Shown in pieces: positions 8,468 to 18,160 of a stretch of 52,901 nucleotides of DNA; within the stretch, counting starts at the first letter, position 1, and every line of letters begins with the position of its first letter. Under the pieces are notes generated by a model that was given only the letters and a program-made list of their open reading frames with translations, was not told the DNA's origin and made no database searches. The position numbers and the translations under genes are program-made. Where the stretch lies: NCBI GenBank assembly GCA_025359135.1, contig JANYHJ010000174.1, forward strand, positions 1-52,901, read 5' to 3'. Origin of the DNA: Gemmatimonadota bacterium. Its GTDB lineage: Bacteria; Gemmatimonadota; Gemmatimonadetes; Gemmatimonadales; Gemmatimonadaceae.

Positions 8468-9784
8468 TTACGGAACGGGAACCGCGTCCCTCGACAGCCG
8501 ATAGAGCGTCAGTGCGGCGCGCTTGGCACGCACCGAAAGCGAGCGCAGGTCGGCCGTCTCCTGCGGCGAATGGTCGTCGTGTCCCGCGAGTCCCACGCCG
8601 TCGATGATCATCGGCACGATCCCCGCAACGAACGACACGTCGGCGGCACCGGCCTTGCCCGGATCAACGGCAGCAACCGCGCCGAGCCCGAGGTCACGGC
8701 TCGCCCGATCGTGCAATGCCAGCAGCTTGCGGTTGCCGTCCGTGGGCGGCAGCGACGGGTAGCCGTTGTCGAACGTGATCGTGGCCGCGGTGTGACCGAG
8801 GTGCTGCGCGACGATCGCGCGCATCGCCCGTTGCGCGCGCTCGAGCTGCTCGGGGCTCAGGGTCCGCAGGTCGCCCTGCACCACCATGCGCTCGGCCACG
8901 ATGTTGTTCTTCCCCTCGGCGCTGCCCTTGTTGGCCGGTGCGTCGAGCGTGAAGCGCGCGCCGCCGAGTGCCAGGCCCGGGTTGAAGGTCAGGTACGGTT
9001 CCGTCGACAGACGCGTGCGGAACGCATCGAGGATGCGCGCCGTCTCGAAGATCGCGCCGTAGCCGATCGAGTCCTTGAAGATCTGCGAGGAATGCGCCGC
9101 TTCACCCGTGACGTCGAGTCGCCACGACGCCGCACCGCGTCGCGCAACGATTCCCGTTCGCACGTCGCCCGAGCCGTCCTCGAAACCGATCGCGGCCGCA
9201 GCGCCGCGCGCCGCGTCGACGAGCGCCTTCCGCGCCAGCGCCTGCGGCTCGCCCTCGTGTTCCTCGTCGCCGTGCATCACGACCACGACGTTCATCTTCT
9301 CGAGCAGCCCGGCCGCCTTGAGCGCCTCGAGCGCGACGATCATGATGACGTCGCCACCCTTCATGTCGATGACGCCGGGACCGCGTGCGGTCGAGTCGGG
9401 GCCACGCTCGAATTTCTGGAATGGGCTCGACGGTTCGAAGACCGTGTCGAGGTGGCCGATGAGCAGCAGCTTGGGGCCGTGCGCCGCGTGCTCCGCGATC
9501 AAGTGGCCCGCGCGCTTGAAGGGCGCGCCGTCTTCCCACCGCGTCGTGAAGCCGAGCGCGTCGAGTCGCGCGCGCAGCACGTCGCCCACCTGGCGCACAC
9601 CGGCCACGTTCATGGTGCCGCTGTTGATGTTGACGATGCGCTCGAGCAGCGCGATGGCGTCGGCGGTGCGCGCGTCGACGGCACGCGCCATCGCCTGCTC
9701 GGCGGCGCTCAACGTGTCGGGGCGCGGCACGTCAGGCGCCGGCATGGCAGCGAGCAGTACGGCGAGGACGGCAGCGGACAGCAT
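8468..9784 (-). CDS. Secreted M20-family metallopeptidase (carboxypeptidase-like)
   Basis: A protein of 438 residues with a short signal peptide (LSAAVLAVLLAAMPA) and an M20 peptidase fold. Zinc and catalytic signatures are present: IGHLDTVF, the bridging Asp in GVIDMKGG, the HGDEEHEGE acidic pair, and a late GHDDHSP histidine; the central dimerisation domain includes VTGEAAHSS. It probably trims peptides or amino-acid conjugates in the periplasm, like glutamate carboxypeptidases. ATG 9784 is chosen because it begins the signal peptide; an in-frame upstream extension is Arg-rich and unconserved. It precedes the oxidase-cNMP gene by 7 bases, and a peptide-to-amine oxidation link is an inference. 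Confidence 0.88.
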   Translation of the reverse strand: MLSAAVLAVLLAAMPAPDVPRPDTLSAAEQAMARAVDARTADAIALLERIVNINSGTMNVAGVRQVGDVLRARLDALGFTTRWEDGAPFKRAGHLIAEHAAHGPKLLLIGHLDTVFEPSSPFQKFERGPDSTARGPGVIDMKGGDVIMIVALEALKAAGLLEKMNVVVVMHGDEEHEGEPQALARKALVDAARGAAAAIGFEDGSGDVRTGIVARRGAASWRLDVTGEAAHSSQIFKDSIGYGAIFETARILDAFRTRLSTEPYLTFNPGLALGGARFTLDAPANKGSAEGKNNIVAERMVVQGDLRTLSPEQLERAQRAMRAIVAQHLGHTAATITFDNGYPSLPPTDGNRKLLALHDRASRDLGLGAVAAVDPGKAGAADVSFVAGIVPMIIDGVGLAGHDDHSPQETADLRSLSVRAKRAALTLYRLSRDAVPVP

Positions 9785-9885
9785 GGTGGGATCTGGGCGC
9801 GGGCGACGGTCAATGGAATGCGTAAGGTCGCGCCGCGCGCTCCGGGGCCGCAAGCAGCGCGACGACAGGTCCCGCAACGCAACGA

Positions 9886-9907
9886 GGCCCGGAATCGCTC
9901 CCGGGCC
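9886..9907 (-). terminator. Hairpin terminator after the TonB-dependent receptor
   Basis: A perfect 7-bp stem, GGCCCGG paired with CCGGGCC around an 8-base loop, begins 25 bases beyond the receptor stop codon. No strong U-tract follows on the minus strand, so termination may be partial or Rho-assisted. Confidence 0.6.
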
Positions 9908-9931
9908 CCGCCACGCGCTGGTGCCGATCAA

Positions 9932-12709
9932 CTACCGGCTCAGCAGGATCTCGGAGCGCACATAGACGAAGCGTCCGTTGTAGCCGAACGGCGACGCCCC
10001 GGGGTAGATGAACGTGCCGTTGTTCGTGTTGGTCGCAAGCGTCTGCTTGTCGGGATAGGTGTTGAAGAGGTTCCGGATGCCGAGCGAGATGTTGATGTTC
10101 TCGAAGCGGTAGCCGAACTCCGTGTCGAACAGGATCTTGGCAGCGAAGGGCTCGAGGCCGTCGATGCTGCCGTCGATGTAGTCGCCGTAGTCCGACCCGC
10201 GCACCATGGCGTGGAACCGGCCAAGGTTGTAGTTGGTCGTGAGCGTCGTGCGCCGGTCCGGCCGATTGCGGATGATCGCGTTGGTCGTCGCGATGTCGAG
10301 GCCGTTGGTGTAGATGGTCGGCTTCCCCTGCAGGATGGCTGGGAGTCCGTCGACACGGGTGATGCCGGTCTTCGTCCAGTTGAAGGCGAGGTTGAAGTCC
10401 CACGTGCCGAAGTCCGTCAGCAGGCGGTAGAACGCCGTGAGGTCGACACCGCCCGTCTTGGTGTCGATCGCGTTCGTCGGGAACTGCACGCCGGCGATCG
10501 TCGTGAAGCCCGAGTCCGCGAGGATCTTGGCCGTCACCGAATCCGACGTGCCGTCGTACGTCGCGCCGAGCAGGATCCGGTCCTTGATCGTGATGTAGTA
10601 CAGGTCAGCCGTGAAGGTGAGGTTGTTCGTCGGCGACCAGGCGGCGCCGCCGCTCAGGTTGATCGACGACTCCTCCTTGAGGGGCTTCGCGCCGAAGATG
10701 CGCGAGGCCCGGTTGTTCACCGGGAAGTTGCCGATCTCCACGAGCACGCCGTTCTGGATCGCCGTCGTGGTGTGGCTGTACCAGCTCTGCTGAAGGCCCG
10801 GCGCGCGGAAGCCGGTGCTCAGCGCACCGCGGAAGACCAGTTCCCGCGTCGGTTGGTAGCGGAGGGCACCCTTCGCGGTGACCTTGCTGCCGAAATCGCT
10901 GTAGTTCTCGAAGCGAACGGCCGCGTTGCCCAGGAGCTGCTTGGAGAGGTTTGACTCGAGGTCGGCGTAGAGGCCGAAGTTGTTGCGGCTGTTGTTGCTG
11001 GCGTCGCTCGGCGCGAAGCCCTGGAACACCGACGAGCCGCCCTGGGCAATGCCCAAGCTGTCGGACGTCTTGTGGTAGCCGTTGATCCACGACGCGCGCT
11101 CGCCCGCCGCCACCTCGTAGCTCTCGCTGCGGAAGGCGGCGCCGATGGCCACGTTCACGGGTGATGGCAGCCCCAAGTCCATCGACTTGGACGCGCTCAG
11201 CATCGCATTGAATTCGCCACGCCGAAGCGCACCCGCATAGAACGACGTCTGGTTCGGGATGCGCGGGTCGTCCGCCGTGCCCAGAATGCGATCCGGACCC
11301 GGCGCCGTCGCGGTGCTCAGGCTGGGACCGAGGGACGAGTTGAGGGTGTTGCGCAGGTTGAAGTCGAAGCTGTTGTAGCCGTAGTTCATGCCCGCGTCCA
11401 CCGCCCACCCGCTCAAGATCGTGCGGATGCCGCCGGCCGCCGAGTAGTCGATGACCTTCGGACGGAATTCCGGCAGGAAGCCCAGCGGATAGATCTCCGC
11501 CCAGTTGCGCGAGTTCTGCGGCTTGCGGAAGAAGCCGTTGCCGGTGCCTTCGCGGTTCGAGAAGCCGCCGAACGCGTAGAACTCGGTGTTGCCGTCATCG
11601 CTGATCGGCAGGCGCAGGTTGGTGAAGACATGGATGTCGTTCTCCATGCCGTCGCCCCAGTGCACGTTCGGCTGCTGGACGCCGTTGCGCTTGAACACCA
11701 CCGCGCAGTTGGCGACCGAGTCGCGCACGCCATTCAGGTCGGGGAAGCTGCCGTCCGGACACGCGCGGTTGGTGGCGTCGCGCTGCAGGAACTGGCCGAA
11801 CACCGCGATCGAGCCGCGACCGAGGCTGAAGCCGGCGCCACCGCTGATGTCCGTCGTCGTGCCGTCATTCTGGTAGCCGTTGCCGGGGCGATACTGCCCG
11901 ACGCTCGTGTTGATGAAGGGAGTGAACGCCCCTTCCTTGAGCACGAGGTTGACCACGCCCGCGATCGCGTCCGAACCGTATTGCGTCGAGGCGCCGTCGC
12001 GCAGCACCTCGATGCGATCGATCGCGCTCGACGGGAAGGCGTTGAGGTCGACGCCGCTCGAGCCCGGCGCGGAGCCGTTCGAGAAAACGTTGAGGAGCGC
12101 CGTCGTGTGCCGCCGCTGCCCGTTGATGAGCACGAGCGAATGGTCGGGCGAGAGACCGCGCAAGGTGAACGGCCGCACGATTTCCGTCGCGTCCGTCACG
12201 GCCTGCTTGGGGAAGTTCACCGAGGGGGAGAGGTTGGCGAGGATCTGCGTCGTCTCCGTGGAGCCCGACTTCTTCAGTTCCTCGACCGTGTACACGTCCA
12301 CCGGCACCGCCAACTCCTCGGCCGCGGCGTGCTTGGCACGCGAACCGACGGTGGTCTGCACCGGCGCCAGCTGCGTCGCCGAACGCTTGATCGTGATGTC
12401 GAACTCCGTCACCTTCGAAGCCTCGACCGTGACGCTCGCGGAATCGGGCGAATAGCCCAGCGCGCGCACGCGAATCATCCGTCGTCCGACCGCCAAGCCA
12501 CCGAGCGTGTATTGGCCGCGGTTCGTCGACGACGTCCGCACGCCGCTACCGTCGACGGTGATCAGCGCGCCGACCACGACCGATCCGTTGTCGTTCAGGA
12601 TCCTGCCCTGCACGTTGCCGGTCTGCGCGAGCGCAACGCCCCCGCTGGCCGCGGTACACAGCGCTGCGGTGGCAAGCAGAACAAGTTGCCGAGTGAAAGA
12701 ACCTCGCAT
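9932..12709 (-). CDS. TonB-dependent receptor with carboxypeptidase-regulatory-like N-terminus
   Basis: An outer-membrane receptor of 925 residues. It has a signal peptide (LVLLATAALCTAASG...ALA), then a carboxypeptidase-regulatory-like domain (about 33-110, GNVQGRILNDNG, GQYTLGGLAVG), a plug domain (about 125-250, PFTLRGLSPDHSLVLINGQRRH, IDRIEVLRDGASTQYGSDAIAGVVNL) and a 22-strand-type barrel. The last residues are ILLSR, not the usual terminal Phe. The plug and barrel most resemble large receptors for peptides or oligosaccharides rather than small siderophore receptors, though the ligand is not readable. The ATG at 12709 follows a GGGGGA run. It is divergent from the CocE hydrolase gene and upstream of the M20 peptidase, fitting a peptide-uptake role. 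Confidence 0.92.
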   Translation of the reverse strand: MRGSFTRQLVLLATAALCTAASGGVALAQTGNVQGRILNDNGSVVVGALITVDGSGVRTSSTNRGQYTLGGLAVGRRMIRVRALGYSPDSASVTVEASKVTEFDITIKRSATQLAPVQTTVGSRAKHAAAEELAVPVDVYTVEELKKSGSTETTQILANLSPSVNFPKQAVTDATEIVRPFTLRGLSPDHSLVLINGQRRHTTALLNVFSNGSAPGSSGVDLNAFPSSAIDRIEVLRDGASTQYGSDAIAGVVNLVLKEGAFTPFINTSVGQYRPGNGYQNDGTTTDISGGAGFSLGRGSIAVFGQFLQRDATNRACPDGSFPDLNGVRDSVANCAVVFKRNGVQQPNVHWGDGMENDIHVFTNLRLPISDDGNTEFYAFGGFSNREGTGNGFFRKPQNSRNWAEIYPLGFLPEFRPKVIDYSAAGGIRTILSGWAVDAGMNYGYNSFDFNLRNTLNSSLGPSLSTATAPGPDRILGTADDPRIPNQTSFYAGALRRGEFNAMLSASKSMDLGLPSPVNVAIGAAFRSESYEVAAGERASWINGYHKTSDSLGIAQGGSSVFQGFAPSDASNNSRNNFGLYADLESNLSKQLLGNAAVRFENYSDFGSKVTAKGALRYQPTRELVFRGALSTGFRAPGLQQSWYSHTTTAIQNGVLVEIGNFPVNNRASRIFGAKPLKEESSINLSGGAAWSPTNNLTFTADLYYITIKDRILLGATYDGTSDSVTAKILADSGFTTIAGVQFPTNAIDTKTGGVDLTAFYRLLTDFGTWDFNLAFNWTKTGITRVDGLPAILQGKPTIYTNGLDIATTNAIIRNRPDRRTTLTTNYNLGRFHAMVRGSDYGDYIDGSIDGLEPFAAKILFDTEFGYRFENINISLGIRNLFNTYPDKQTLATNTNNGTFIYPGASPFGYNGRFVYVRSEILLSR

Positions 12710-13039
12710 GCGTCCCCCATGACGAATGTGGTGAACCAACCCGCCGCCGTGAGGAGTGGGATGCACGGCGGGGCACTGCAAGCGGTGTGACACCTGTAAC
12801 CGGGCTCGCAGCCGACAGCGGCGCGAAATCCTCGGAGGGCACGGCGGGGGGAAACACTCGGAGACGGCAGAACCGTCGCGCCCATAATGGAGCGAACTTC
12901 CACTTTGCGACAGACCCGTTACGGAATCGGGCATTCCGCCCGACCTGGCGCGCCGCAAGGGGTAGCGGACGACGAGCGCTGGCCTCCAATTGTGGTGCGA
13001 TGGTGGTTCCCCCCGTCGTTCCCCTAGGCCGAATGCCCC
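12710..13039 (+). promoter_or_regulatory. Divergent promoter region between TonB-dependent receptor and CocE hydrolase
   Basis: These 330 bases hold no convincing gene. They must carry the promoters of both flanking genes, but no clear -35/-10 pair could be picked. An 11-bp palindrome, GGTGTGACACC at 12784-12794, lies about 75 bases upstream of the receptor start and could be an operator. The stretch 12830-12960 is less GC-rich than its surroundings and otherwise unexplained. Confidence 0.4.
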
Positions 13040-14944
13040 ATGTCGCTCGCTTCGCCGCTCCGCGCCTTCGCCGCCGCCTCGGTGTTCGTTGGCGCGGCCG
13101 CCATCAACGTGTCACCCGCACACGAGACCGGAGCGCGCCTCCTCGCGCCACGATCCACGCAGACTGACACCGCCTTCACCATGCGCGAAGTCATGATCCC
13201 GATGCGCGATGGGGTCAAGCTCTACACGCGCATCCTCGTGCCCAAGTCCTCGGACGGCCCGCTGCCGTTTCTCTTCGTGCGCACCCCGTACGGCATCGAC
13301 GGCGTCACCCCGCAGTCGCTGCCCTTCGCGTTCGGCTTCATGGTCAAGGACGGCTACATCTTCGTCTTCCAGGACAGTCGCGGGAAGTTCAAGTCGGAAG
13401 GCACGTTCGAGATGCAGCGCCCGCCGCGCTTGAATCGCGCCGACCCGAAGGCGATCGACGAGAGCACCGACGCGTTCGATTCGATCGAGTGGATGCTGCG
13501 GAACGTCGAGAACAACAACGGCCGCGTCGGCATGACCGGTGTCTCGTACCCGGGCTGGCTCGCCGCCATGGCGATGCTCGACCCGCACCCGGCGCTCAAG
13601 GCGGTGTCGCCGCAGGCCTCGCCGGCCGACATGTGGATGGGCGATGACTTCCACCACAACGGCGCGTTCCGCCTGAGCTACGGCTTCGAATACGCGACCA
13701 TGATGGAATCGGGCAAGGACGTCGAGAACTTCACCTTCGACGCCTATGACACCTACGACTGGTACCTGCGACTCGGCTCCCTCAAGAACGTCAACGACAA
13801 GCTGCTCAAGGGGAAGATTCCGACGTGGAACGACTTCTCGAAGCGGCCGAACTACGACGGCTTCTGGAAGCGGCAGGCGATGAAGGACTATCTCACGCGC
13901 GTCACGATTCCGACGCTCAACGTGGCGGGATGGTGGGACCAGGAGGACTTCTACGGCCCGGTCACCATCTACCGCGAGCTCGAGAAGCATGACACGCAGA
14001 AGCTCAACTTCCTCGTCATCGGCCCGTGGAACCACGGCGGCTGGATGCGCGGTGAGGGCGCCTCGCTCGGCAACATCCAGTTCGGCCAGCCCACCGCGCG
14101 CTTCTTCCGCGACTCGCTGATGGCGCCCTTTTTCAACTTCTATCTCCACGACAAGGGCACGCTCAACCTCGCCGAGGCGACGGTGTTCGAGGCCGGTTCC
14201 AACCAGTGGAAGCGCTACGACAGCTGGCCACCGAAGACGGGCACGACGAACCGTAGCCTCTACTTCCGCGAGAAGGGACAGCTCGCCTTCGAGCCGTCGA
14301 GCGAGACAGGGCCGGCCGCCTACGACGGCTACGTTTCGGATCCGAACAAGCCCGTGCCCTATCGCCAGCGCCCCATCCAGGCCACGTACGAGCCGCGCGG
14401 GTCGGGCTGGTACACGTGGCTCACGGAAGACCAGCGCTTCGTGCACAACCGGCCCGACGTGCTGAGCTATGAGCTGCCGACGCTCGAAAGCGACCTCACG
14501 ATTGCCGGCGACATCACAGTCACCGTCAACCTCGCCACGAGCGCGAGCGACGCCGACGTGATCGTGAAGCTGATCGATGTCTATCCCGACACCGGCATGA
14601 AGGAGCTCAAGATGAACGGCTACCAGTTCATGGTGGCCAACGACGTGTTCCGCGCGCGCTTCCGGAAATCGGCGGAGAAACCCGAGCCGCTCGTGCCGGG
14701 CAAGGTCACCGACATCACGGTGGACCTGCACACGCAGGCCTACACGTTCAAGAAGGGACACCGCGTCATGGTGCAGGTGCAGAGCAGCTGGTTCCCGATC
14801 ATCGATCGCAACCCGCAGAAGTACGTGCCCAACATCTTCGAGGCCAAGGAGTCCGACTTCACGGTGGCGTCGCAGAAGGTGTTCCGCTCCAAGCAGTATC
14901 CGTCGAGGATCGTGCTTCCGATCGTCGAGCGCGTCACACCGTAG
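13040..14944 (+). CDS. Secreted CocE/NonD family alpha/beta hydrolase (X-Pro dipeptidyl-peptidase-like)
   Basis: A 634-residue protein with an N-terminal signal segment (residues 3-23) and the S15/CocE layout: an alpha/beta-hydrolase core (about 50-390) and a C-terminal jelly-roll (about 430-630). The catalytic triad is visible as Ser169 in GVSYPGW, Asp in AGWWDQED and His in IGPWNHGGW. Family members are glutaryl-7-ACA acylases, cocaine esterase and X-prolyl dipeptidyl peptidases. The jelly-roll (DITVTVNLATSASDADVIVKL) is well preserved. The next gene is also a proline-directed peptidase, so X-Pro peptide cleavage is the preferred reading, but ester or amide hydrolysis cannot be excluded. 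Confidence 0.9.
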   Translation: MSLASPLRAFAAASVFVGAAAINVSPAHETGARLLAPRSTQTDTAFTMREVMIPMRDGVKLYTRILVPKSSDGPLPFLFVRTPYGIDGVTPQSLPFAFGFMVKDGYIFVFQDSRGKFKSEGTFEMQRPPRLNRADPKAIDESTDAFDSIEWMLRNVENNNGRVGMTGVSYPGWLAAMAMLDPHPALKAVSPQASPADMWMGDDFHHNGAFRLSYGFEYATMMESGKDVENFTFDAYDTYDWYLRLGSLKNVNDKLLKGKIPTWNDFSKRPNYDGFWKRQAMKDYLTRVTIPTLNVAGWWDQEDFYGPVTIYRELEKHDTQKLNFLVIGPWNHGGWMRGEGASLGNIQFGQPTARFFRDSLMAPFFNFYLHDKGTLNLAEATVFEAGSNQWKRYDSWPPKTGTTNRSLYFREKGQLAFEPSSETGPAAYDGYVSDPNKPVPYRQRPIQATYEPRGSGWYTWLTEDQRFVHNRPDVLSYELPTLESDLTIAGDITVTVNLATSASDADVIVKLIDVYPDTGMKELKMNGYQFMVANDVFRARFRKSAEKPEPLVPGKVTDITVDLHTQAYTFKKGHRVMVQVQSSWFPIIDRNPQKYVPNIFEAKESDFTVASQKVFRSKQYPSRIVLPIVERVTP

Positions 14945-14984
14945 GCACCGGGAGCACGGCGACGGATCAGTGCTGAGCGTCCCC

Positions 14985-16469
14985 ATGCGCCGAATCCTCC
15001 TCGCGCTCCTCGCGCTCGTCGCGCTCGCGGCTGGCACCAGCGCGCACGCGCAGTCCGACACCACTCCCGCGTCGGCATACGCCGCGCGACGCGCGCGCCT
15101 CATCACGCGCATCGGCCCGAACTCCGCCGTCATCGTTCCCGGCGCGCACCTGGTCGGCAATCACGATCTCCCGCGCCAGAACTCGAACTTCTGGTACCTC
15201 ACCGGCGTCGAGTCGCCGTACGCCACGCTCGTCATCGCGCCCGACTCGCGCCCGGGCGCCGCAACGGGTGCGATGCGCACCGCGCTCTTCCTTCCCGACT
15301 CGTTCCAGTTCGCCGGCGGACAATTCCCGATCGCCGACTCGGGCTTTCGCCGAGCCAGCTGGAACCTGCCGCGGCATCGCCTCGCGCCTGGACCCGTGAG
15401 CGCGCGCATCACCGGCATTGCGGAGACGTACCCGATCAGCGAGTTCACCGCGCGCGTGCGCGAGTTGGTCGGCAACACGGCCACGGTCTACCTGCCGCGC
15501 GCTGGTGACTCGCTCTACGCGCCGGCCGGCATCGCGCGCATCGCCACGGTGGAGATGCAGCAGGCCGCGAACCTCGCGGCGCTCTTCCCGACGCGCACCA
15601 TCGTCGACGTCACGCCGCATCTCCGCAGGCTCCGCCTCATCAAGGACCGCCACGAGATCGCCGCATTGCGCGACGCCGCGCTCGTGAGCGCCCGGTCGCT
15701 CATCACGCTCATGCGCCGCGTGCGCCCCGGCATGTCGGACCTGGAAGCTGCCGGCATTCTCGAAGCCGACTGGAAGCGGCTGGGCTCGCCGCGCGCCTCG
15801 TTCGGGCCGATCATCTCGAGCGGCCCCGACGCCATGACCTTCTTCTCGCTGCGCGGCGAGCGCTACGACGCCGTCGGCCGCACCATGCGCGCCGGCGACC
15901 TCCTCTTCGCCGACTACGGTGCGGCCGAAGTGAGGCACTACGGCAGCGACCTCTGCCGCACGATGCCAGTCTCGGGCCGCTTCACGCCAGAGCAGCGCCG
16001 CTACTATGACATCGTGCTCGAGGCGCAGGACTCGGCCATCGCCGCCATCCGGCCGGGGGTGATGATGCTCGACGTGATCAAGGCGGCCGCGCGCGTCTTT
16101 CGCGCCCACGATCTCGAGCGCTACGAACAGATCGGCACGATGGGCGCAGAACATGTCTGGGGGGTGATGCCCTCCCCCACGCACTACCTCGCGCAGGATG
16201 GCGGCATCCTCGCCTACACGCGCTTCGGCGGCGGCGTGCGCGACCTCGGCCACCACATCGGCCTGGATGCCACCGATGATCGTGACTGGTCGGGACCGCT
16301 CGAGCCCGGCATGGTCATCACGATCGAGCCCAAGCTCTACATTCCCGACCGCCAGATCGCGATCATGATCGAGGACATGATCCTGGTCACCCCATCGGGC
16401 CGGGAGAACCTCTCCGCCGCGGCACCCAAGCGCGCGGCCGACGTCGAGCGCACGATGCGGCGCCGCTAG
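14985..16469 (+). CDS. Secreted M24-family Xaa-Pro aminopeptidase (PepP-like)
   Basis: A protein of 494 residues with a signal peptide (ILLALLALVALAAGTSAHA, residues 4-22), an N-terminal creatinase-like domain (VIVPGAHLVGNHDL...FWYLTGVE) and a pita-bread catalytic domain. The metal ligands can be followed: Asp in LLFADYGA, Asp in YGSDLCRT, His in LGHHIGLD, Glu in ITIEPKLY and Glu in MIEDMILV. It removes N-terminal residues preceding proline, here in the periplasm, unlike cytosolic PepP of E. coli. The start 14985 is chosen because it begins the signal peptide; an in-frame GTG at 14970 would add five residues. It follows the CocE gene by 40 bases. Confidence 0.9.
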   Translation: MRRILLALLALVALAAGTSAHAQSDTTPASAYAARRARLITRIGPNSAVIVPGAHLVGNHDLPRQNSNFWYLTGVESPYATLVIAPDSRPGAATGAMRTALFLPDSFQFAGGQFPIADSGFRRASWNLPRHRLAPGPVSARITGIAETYPISEFTARVRELVGNTATVYLPRAGDSLYAPAGIARIATVEMQQAANLAALFPTRTIVDVTPHLRRLRLIKDRHEIAALRDAALVSARSLITLMRRVRPGMSDLEAAGILEADWKRLGSPRASFGPIISSGPDAMTFFSLRGERYDAVGRTMRAGDLLFADYGAAEVRHYGSDLCRTMPVSGRFTPEQRRYYDIVLEAQDSAIAAIRPGVMMLDVIKAAARVFRAHDLERYEQIGTMGAEHVWGVMPSPTHYLAQDGGILAYTRFGGGVRDLGHHIGLDATDDRDWSGPLEPGMVITIEPKLYIPDRQIAIMIEDMILVTPSGRENLSAAAPKRAADVERTMRRR

Positions 16470-16552
16470 GCGGTTGCGCGCCGATGTCCGGGAGCTGTCA
16501 ACGCCGGACGCACGCCGCTGACATGCCCACGCACGTGCGCTAACGTGTGCGC

Positions 16553-18160
16553 ATGCAGGCTTCCGCCCGACTGCCCTCGCGCGCCACGCTGCTCGGCGTC
16601 CTGCTCGCCATCACGCTCGGCCTGGGCGGGCTCGTGGCGGTGGAGGCCGTGCGGGTGGCGCGCAGCCACCAGCTGAGCGTCGAGCGGTTCCTCGACGAGA
16701 GCGCGCAGGCGGCCGCGCGCGAATTCCTCTCGCGCTCGCGCGATGAAATGGACGCGATCGCGGCCGATCTCATGGGCGGACTGACCGGCCAGCGCGCGCC
16801 GTCGCCGTTCGAGTTGCTGCCGCCACCTGACTTCATCCAGCGCGCCGCCGAACGTGCGCTCGTGTGCGCGGATGGCTCCGTGCGCGCTTTCCGCTACGAC
16901 TTCCGCTCGGACTCGCTCGTCTTTGCCGCCGGCGCGCACCGCGAGGACGCGCCGGCCCTCGGGCGCGTGGTGAGCGCCGACTTCCAGTCGCGCTACCGCC
17001 CGGCGTGGCACGCCACGTTGCTCGTGCGCGGAGGTGGCGCGCGCGCGTTGCTCTATGGCGTGCGCTACTCGGAGTTCCGCGCACCGCTCGCTGCCTTTGG
17101 CGTTGAACTCTGCGATGAGGCGCTCGCTCGCGCCATCTTCGCCCGTGCGCTCGATCGCGGCGGATTGCTCGCGACCGACGCGGGCGCGCTGCCGCAGGAT
17201 TCGTTGCTCGTGGTCTCCGTCGACGGACCCGCGGGAGCGAAGCTCCTCGCCGCGCGGGCGGAACCGCTCGAGACCCATCGCGCGTCAGCTACCATCGAAC
17301 GACTGGGGGGCGTCACCGCCACCGTCGCGCTCCGCCCGGCCGCCACGCTCCGCCTCGCCATTTCGCCGCCGTCGCAGTCGCGCGTGGCGGCGCTGGTCGC
17401 GCTCTTCGCCCTCACCGGACTGCTGGCCCTGGTCGCGCTGCTGCAGCTGCGCCGCGAGGCCGCGCTCGTGCGGCTCCGCACCGACTTCACCTCGTCGGTC
17501 TCGCACGAGCTGCGCACCCCGCTCGCGCAGATCCTCCTCTTCGGCGAGACGCTGCGGCTGGGCCGAGCCCGCAGTGACGCCGACAAGCAGCTCGCCGTCG
17601 ACACGATCGTCGAGGAAGGGCGTCGCCTCATGCATCTCGTCGACAACCTGCTGCAATTCGACCGAGCCGCGCGCGCGGGCGCGCCGCTCGCCGTCGCCCC
17701 CGTGCGCGTCGAGGAAGTCGTGCAGTCGGCGTGCGCGACGTTCGCGCCTCTGCTCGAGGCCTCGGAGCTGACCGTTCACGTGGACGTCCCGCACGAGCTC
17801 TTCGTCAGCGCCGACGCCGCCGCGCTCCGGCACGTCCTCCTCAACTTCCTCGACAACGCGGCCAAGTATGGTCCCGCACGGCAGGTCGTGAAAGTTGCCG
17901 CCGCGCGCATCGGCGACACCGTGCGCATCACGGTCGACGACCAGGGCCCGGGCGTGCCTCCGCGGGATCGCGAGTCGGTCTGGGCGCCGTTCGCCCGGCT
18001 CGACCGCGACCGCCACAGCACGCGCGCCGGCTCCGGCATCGGACTCTCCGTGGTGCGCGACCTCATCATGCGCCAGCACGGCCGCGCGAGCGTCGAGGAC
18101 GCTCCCGGCGGTGGCGCGCGCTTCGTCGTCACGCTCCCCCTGGCCCACCTTCCCAGCTGA
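16553..18160 (+). CDS. Membrane sensor histidine kinase of a two-component system
   Basis: A 535-residue sensor kinase. One membrane helix (13-33) and a second (about 277-298) bracket an extracytoplasmic domain of about 240 residues that matches nothing I know. The cytoplasmic part has HisKA with His318 in SVSHELRTPLAQ, the HATPase N box LLNFLDNAAKYGP, a DQGPGVP G1 box and GSGIGLSVV. There is no HAMP domain: HisKA starts about 10 residues after the second helix. The start is ATG 16553, with GTG 16547 as an alternative. Its stop overlaps the regulator start (TGATG). Because a permease and two secreted peptidases flank it, a peptide- or amino-acid-linked signal is possible, but this is inference. 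Confidence 0.9.
   Translation: MQASARLPSRATLLGVLLAITLGLGGLVAVEAVRVARSHQLSVERFLDESAQAAAREFLSRSRDEMDAIAADLMGGLTGQRAPSPFELLPPPDFIQRAAERALVCADGSVRAFRYDFRSDSLVFAAGAHREDAPALGRVVSADFQSRYRPAWHATLLVRGGGARALLYGVRYSEFRAPLAAFGVELCDEALARAIFARALDRGGLLATDAGALPQDSLLVVSVDGPAGAKLLAARAEPLETHRASATIERLGGVTATVALRPAATLRLAISPPSQSRVAALVALFALTGLLALVALLQLRREAALVRLRTDFTSSVSHELRTPLAQILLFGETLRLGRARSDADKQLAVDTIVEEGRRLMHLVDNLLQFDRAARAGAPLAVAPVRVEEVVQSACATFAPLLEASELTVHVDVPHELFVSADAAALRHVLLNFLDNAAKYGPARQVVKVAAARIGDTVRITVDDQGPGVPPRDRESVWAPFARLDRDRHSTRAGSGIGLSVVRDLIMRQHGRASVEDAPGGGARFVVTLPLAHLPS

Noticed and set aside
8399..10954. Plus-strand frame of 851 codons across the M20 peptidase and receptor 3' end
   Set aside because: Arg/Val-rich shadow crossing two genes and their terminator; no conserved feature.
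13112..15160. Minus-strand frame of 682 codons opposite the CocE hydrolase
   Set aside because: Composition of an antisense shadow and no recognisable domain; the plus-strand gene has an intact catalytic triad.
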